From assembly GCA_035547955.1 (NCBI GenBank), contig DASZTR010000065.1, forward strand, positions 1 to 7,458: 7,458 bases of DNA. The letters run 5' to 3'. The position numbers and the translations under genes were made by a program. The notes below the pieces were generated by a model. The model made no database searches. It worked only from the letters and a program-made list of their open reading frames with translations, and had not been told where the DNA came from. This document shows positions 4,365 to 7,458 of the stretch, piece by piece. The number at the start of each line of letters is the position of its first letter. The first letter of the stretch is position 1. Source of the DNA: Nitrososphaera sp035547955 (GTDB lineage: Archaea > Thermoproteota > Nitrososphaeria > Nitrososphaerales > Nitrososphaeraceae).

Positions 4365-6143
4365 TTACCTGTGCGTCAGTATTGCGGTGTTATTGCCGTC
4401 GATGCGGCAGAACCCGAACCTTACGAACTGGACTTCGGTCCCGGGCGGAAGGGCGGCTGCAAACGATTCTGCCCCACCTTTTGCTATTTCAAGGCTGTTC
4501 GTGTTGTACTCCTCACCTATGTACAGTTCCTTGGGAATCATAACCTTAAAGTCAACTATATCATTCTTTGCAATCCATTGGATCTTGGGCATTGACTGAC
4601 GGATTTCGTCGCCGCTGGTTCCGGCTGTTATAGATGCCACCGCCCCATCACCCTTCTTTACGATGTCCTTTACGCGAATGTTGTAAAGTTCAATGAGCCG
4701 CACTTCTTCGCCGACCTTTAGGCGTGCCGCGTCATCGCCGGCAATGTACACGCTGTCTGACACCTTTACCTTCCTTGAGCCCAAAGACGCGTCAGTAGGG
4801 TGGTTCTTGAGCGTCACTTCCCTCACAACTCTTTCCTTCGTCGGCGAAACTGAATCCTCAATATGCACTTCGACGGGGTTGCGCACAAAGAACAGGCGCA
4901 TCGAGGTAGGGTCTATCACCTTCCGGTTGTATGCTTCAAGCGACTCAAATGGCGGCTTGGTCTCTGCGAGCGTTATTCCAAGTGACAGAACGAACTTGCG
5001 TATGGCCTCCGGCACAAAGCCGCGGCGTCTGAACGCGGAAAGCGTTGGGAGGCGCGGGTCATCCCAGCTCGATATGATGCCGCTATCTATGAGCGGGCGG
5101 ATCTTCCTCTTTGACACCGGCATCCCCTCAAATTCTAGTCTCGAGAACTCGATCATCGCTGGCTTGCGCATGGAGAGCCTGTCAAGTATCGCAAAATACA
5201 GCGCGTTACGCAGTTCGTACTCTTTGGTCCTCATGGCGTGCGTCACGCCATCAAGGCTGTCTTCTACAGGTGCCGCAAAGTCGTATGTGGGCCACACCCT
5301 TACCCTGTTTCCAAGCTTTGGGTGCTCGCCTTCGATTATGCGAAAGAGTGCGGGGTCACGCATCGCAGTGTTCTGGTCAGCCATATCGCCCTTGAAACGG
5401 ATTATGGCCTGGTTCGACTCGTACGAGCCGTCAAACATCTTTCCCAGCCGGTCGAGCGCAAGTGAGTGGTCTAACCGGCACTCGCACGGCAATCCTTTTC
5501 CGCGCAGGTCGTGAATCCTGTCCTGGCTGCATGTGCATACGTACGCGCCGCCACCTTCCACCAGCTTTTTGCCCAGCTCGTGGATCTTTGAAATATCGTC
5601 AGAAGTGTTCTTGACTATGTCGGGCTTGACCCCGAGCCACTCTAGCCCTGCAGATATTGCGTCATAGTATTCCAGTTTTTCCTTGAGCGGGTTTGTGTCG
5701 TCAAAGCGCATAACGAGCTTTCCCCGGTACATGCGGGCATACTCTTCGTCGATTATCGCGGCCTTGGCGTGGCCGATGTGTGGGTAGCCGTTTGGCTCCG
5801 GTGGAAACCGCGTCACCACGCTCCCCATTACAGCGCCCTCAAGCGGTGGGAGAGATGGGCCGGAATCTACGGCCATTGCCGCCGCGGTCTGCTTTTTGGC
5901 TTCAAGCTCGCCCGGCGCCAGCTGCTCTAGGAACGCCTTTTGCTCTATGACAGGCATTGCGTTTACCGCCTGCACGACTGCCTTTATTTCAGGTATCAGC
6001 GACTTTATCTCGGACCGCTTGTCAGGGCGCGAGCCTATGAACTTTGAGATCACCGCGTCAAACGCTGCCTTGCCCCCGTGCTCTAGCGCGTTTTTCAGTG
6101 CAAGGGTTTTGGCAAGCCTTTCAATTTCGCTGTCAAGCGGCAT
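4365..6143 (-). CDS. gltX: Glutamyl-tRNA synthetase (archaeal type)
   Basis: Class I aminoacyl-tRNA synthetase of 592 residues that attaches glutamate to tRNA-Glu. In archaea it usually also charges tRNA-Gln, which GatDE then amidates. A helical N-terminal extension (1-100) precedes the Rossmann domain with PNGYPHIGHAKAA (117-129, HIGH at 122-125) and MRFDDTNP (145-152). VSKRK (343-347) is the KMSKS-type loop. CTC (203-205) and CEC (220-222) form a likely zinc knuckle in the inserted domain. The C-terminal part from about 410 is the beta-barrel anticodon-binding region of the archaeal/eukaryotic GluRS and GlnRS branch. The extension and length are normal for archaeal GluRS. The GlnRS-like wording of the HIGH segment is notable, but archaea as known lack GlnRS, so I keep GluRS. 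It starts 8 bases after the idsA stop; a TATA-like stretch lies 26 bases before the ATG. Confidence 0.93.
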   Translation of the reverse strand: MPLDSEIERLAKTLALKNALEHGGKAAFDAVISKFIGSRPDKRSEIKSLIPEIKAVVQAVNAMPVIEQKAFLEQLAPGELEAKKQTAAAMAVDSGPSLPPLEGAVMGSVVTRFPPEPNGYPHIGHAKAAIIDEEYARMYRGKLVMRFDDTNPLKEKLEYYDAISAGLEWLGVKPDIVKNTSDDISKIHELGKKLVEGGGAYVCTCSQDRIHDLRGKGLPCECRLDHSLALDRLGKMFDGSYESNQAIIRFKGDMADQNTAMRDPALFRIIEGEHPKLGNRVRVWPTYDFAAPVEDSLDGVTHAMRTKEYELRNALYFAILDRLSMRKPAMIEFSRLEFEGMPVSKRKIRPLIDSGIISSWDDPRLPTLSAFRRRGFVPEAIRKFVLSLGITLAETKPPFESLEAYNRKVIDPTSMRLFFVRNPVEVHIEDSVSPTKERVVREVTLKNHPTDASLGSRKVKVSDSVYIAGDDAARLKVGEEVRLIELYNIRVKDIVKKGDGAVASITAGTSGDEIRQSMPKIQWIAKNDIVDFKVMIPKELYIGEEYNTNSLEIAKGGAESFAAALPPGTEVQFVRFGFCRIDGNNTAILTHR

Positions 6144-6151
6144 GTGTGTAT

Positions 6152-7159
6152 CTACAGACTCCTGCCGACAATAAAATCTGCGGCAAATTGGAGCGAGCGC
6201 CTTGCGTCGGCGTTCCGGTAGCCTTCAATTGAAGCAAGTGCCTTTGCCATGTGCTGACGCGCGGCGTTTCTCACATCTTCGTCGATGCCCATATCCGACA
6301 CGACCTTGACTGCATCCTTTATCTCATGCGCAGAGGCGGCCTTTGATCCAAACACCTTCATCAGCTTGTCGTGCTCATCGCCCTTTGCCTTGCGCAGGGC
6401 AAGCAATATCGGGAGTGTCTTTTTGCCCTCCCGGATGTCGTTTCCGGCGGCCTTGCCCGTCACCTTGGGGTCGCCTATCGCACCAATGAGGTCGTCTACC
6501 AGCTGGAACGCCACGCCGATGTTTCTGCCAAATGAGGCGAGGTTTTCCACATCCGGGTCGTTTGGGCAGGGTGAGGACAGGGCGCCCATTGCGCACGACA
6601 CCTCAAATAGCGCGGCAGTTTTTTTGCCCACCATCTCTATGTACTGCGCTTCGCTTGGGAACTTAGAGTTGGAAGCAAAGTCGATGTCAATAGTCTGGCC
6701 TTCGCAGATGACTGTGCACGAGTTTGCGAGGCGGCCGACCATCTCGGTTATCTCTTCTTCGCCGATGCCCACCTCTCTCCCGCTATAGGAAAGGATCTCA
6801 AACGCCTTTGAAAACAAAATGTCACCGCCAAGGATGGCGAGCGGGAGCCCGTACTGGTGGTGCACGGTCGCGACGCCATGGCGCATCTCGTCGTTGTCCA
6901 TGATGTCGTCGTGCACGAGAGTAAAATTATGCACGAGTTCCGTCGCGCCCGCTGCAGGGAGGGCGCGCTCTATGGTGCCCCCAAGCAGCTCGCAGCTCTT
7001 GATCACCATGAATGGCCTGAGGCGCTTGCCCCCGGACCGAATATAGTGCGATGAAGCCTGGTAGAGCGCCTTTGGCTTGCCGTCGAGTTGTGAAAGCAGG
7101 AATTCATTGACGGCAATAGCGCAGGAATCAAGCTCGTTCTTTATGCTGCTTGCCCTCAT
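6152..7159 (-). CDS. idsA: Geranylgeranyl diphosphate synthase (trans-prenyltransferase)
   Basis: A 335-residue all-helical enzyme that adds IPP units to an allylic diphosphate to make long prenyl diphosphates for archaeal membrane lipids. GGKRLRP (43-49) binds IPP. The first Asp-rich motif is DDIMD (84-88) and the second is DDLIG with D230 further on (222-230). The fifth place of the second motif is Gly rather than Asp; as I recall this also occurs in crenarchaeal enzymes, so it is not a defect. NDIREGKKT (240-248) is the conserved lysine segment. F79, five residues before the first motif, is the chain-length position of archaeal type I enzymes and fits a C20 product. The ATG at 7159 overlaps the fni stop in ATGA, and an AGGT nine bases upstream can serve as ribosome binding site, so translation is probably coupled. 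A FPP synthase is the alternative but less likely. Confidence 0.92.
   Translation of the reverse strand: MRASSIKNELDSCAIAVNEFLLSQLDGKPKALYQASSHYIRSGGKRLRPFMVIKSCELLGGTIERALPAAGATELVHNFTLVHDDIMDNDEMRHGVATVHHQYGLPLAILGGDILFSKAFEILSYSGREVGIGEEEITEMVGRLANSCTVICEGQTIDIDFASNSKFPSEAQYIEMVGKKTAALFEVSCAMGALSSPCPNDPDVENLASFGRNIGVAFQLVDDLIGAIGDPKVTGKAAGNDIREGKKTLPILLALRKAKGDEHDKLMKVFGSKAASAHEIKDAVKVVSDMGIDEDVRNAARQHMAKALASIEGYRNADARRSLQFAADFIVGRSL
6170..6177 (-). promoter_or_regulatory. TATA-like stretch at the end of idsA, upstream of gltX
   Basis: On the minus strand ATTTTATT, inside the last idsA codons, ends 26 bases before the gltX ATG. An AGGAG is present, but 15 bases from the ATG, too far for good use. 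This leaves open a leaderless internal promoter for gltX. The bases also encode conserved-looking residues, so it may be coincidence. Confidence 0.3.
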
Positions 7160-7458
7160 GCGCGGTTAACCTGTTGTGCTAAAGCTCCTGTCAATATATA
7201 TCTTGAGCTAGCAAGTGCGCGTATGTTTGCAGCTCCCACTAGAAACATCGTGCTGCGGAGCTCTGCCAGGACAGAGTCTGCAAAATCGAATAGTGCTTCT
7301 TGAGAGTGTGCGGCTGCCTTTAGGAAGGGGTACGCCATCGCGGCCATGTTTGCCCCCAGCACGATGCATTTTGCGACCTCTAGACCGTTTCTGAGCCCGC
7401 CGGAAGCGATGAGCGGGACGTTTACTGCCTTGCGCACTTCAATGAGGCTTGCGGCAGT
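7156..7458 (-). CDS. fni: Type 2 isopentenyl-diphosphate isomerase, C-terminal fragment (5' end outside window)
   Basis: The frame is open to the right edge, so the GTG at 7437 is internal and about 100 C-terminal residues are visible. IASGGLRNGLEVAKCIVLGA followed by AYPFLKAA matches the end of the FMN-binding TIM barrel of type 2 IDI. There the SGG(L/I)R and GA segments hold the FMN phosphate. The rest (FADSVLAELRSTMFLVGA) is the family's usual C-terminal helix region. The enzyme uses FMN and NAD(P)H to interconvert isopentenyl and dimethylallyl diphosphate, which makes the primer and extender for the next gene product. Its TGA overlaps the idsA ATG by four bases. Related FMN barrel enzymes such as lactate dehydrogenase share the GGxR motif, but the neighbour and the ending favour fni. 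Confidence 0.88.
   Translation of the reverse strand, partial: TAASLIEVRKAVNVPLIASGGLRNGLEVAKCIVLGANMAAMAYPFLKAAAHSQEALFDFADSVLAELRSTMFLVGAANIRALASSRYILTGALAQQVNRA
7193..7202 (-). promoter_or_regulatory. TATA-like stretch at the end of fni, upstream of idsA
   Basis: On the minus strand GATATATATT lies within the last fni codons, 33 bases before the idsA ATG. Transcription from it would start about 10 bases before the ATG and still include most of the AGGT ribosome-binding candidate. It may be an internal promoter or just codons for Arg-Tyr-Ile. Confidence 0.25.

Noticed and set aside
4693..5514. 273-codon plus-strand open frame opposite gltX
   Set aside because: It is the mirror of a well-supported synthetase gene; its Ser/Arg-rich translation has no motif, and no promoter or start signal precedes it.
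6470..6496. Second Asp-rich motif of IdsA reads DDLIG instead of DDxxD
   Set aside because: At first it looked like a lost catalytic residue. Archaeal enzymes with Gly at this place are known to me, a further Asp follows at 230, and the rest of the site is intact.
6285..6788. 167-codon plus-strand open frame opposite idsA
   Set aside because: It lies wholly within the antisense of an intact prenyl synthase carrying both Asp-rich motifs; its composition is typical of a shadow frame in GC-biased DNA.
1..7458. tRNA or rRNA genes, CRISPR arrays, insertion sequences, integrase or attachment sites
   Set aside because: I saw no cloverleaf-like segment, no regularly spaced repeats, no transposase or integrase motifs and no terminal repeats.

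Overview
The window looks like chromosomal DNA of an ammonia-oxidising thaumarchaeon, probably near Nitrososphaera. I infer this from an archaeal-type glutamyl-tRNA synthetase, an archaeal prenyl diphosphate synthase next to a type 2 IPP isomerase, TATA boxes 18-26 bases before start codons (leaderless archaeal transcription), moderate GC with AT-rich gaps, and several short unassigned proteins. The genus is an inference from style, not a database match.

Layout. Left (1-491, + strand): the C-terminal part of a radical SAM protein cut by the window edge. 492-703: a non-coding gap between converging genes. 704-1942 (- strand): an NAD(P)H-dependent flavin oxidoreductase of the ferredoxin-NADP reductase type, followed by a 108-residue unassigned protein that has its own TATA box. 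1943-2109: a divergent promoter region with a perfect 17-bp palindrome. 2110-2931: two unassigned proteins that converge tail to tail with 15 bases between stops. 2932-3487: an AT-rich gap with two TATA-like elements, short open frames and small inverted repeats, but no gene I can defend.

Right half (3488-7458, - strand): a tightly packed four-gene run in the order fni (C-terminal part, cut by the right edge), idsA, gltX, FAH-family protein. Junctions are a 4-base ATGA overlap, 8 bases and 7 bases, so co-transcription is likely. Fni interconverts IPP and DMAPP, and IdsA condenses them to geranylgeranyl diphosphate for archaeal ether lipids. GltX charges tRNA with glutamate. The last gene encodes a fumarylacetoacetate hydrolase-fold enzyme of unknown substrate. 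The lipid pair makes obvious sense together. The reason for the other two being attached is not evident from sequence.

I did not find a convincing undescribed system. The best leads are the 17-bp palindrome between the divergent promoters, the three unassigned small proteins, and the 2932-3487 gap.
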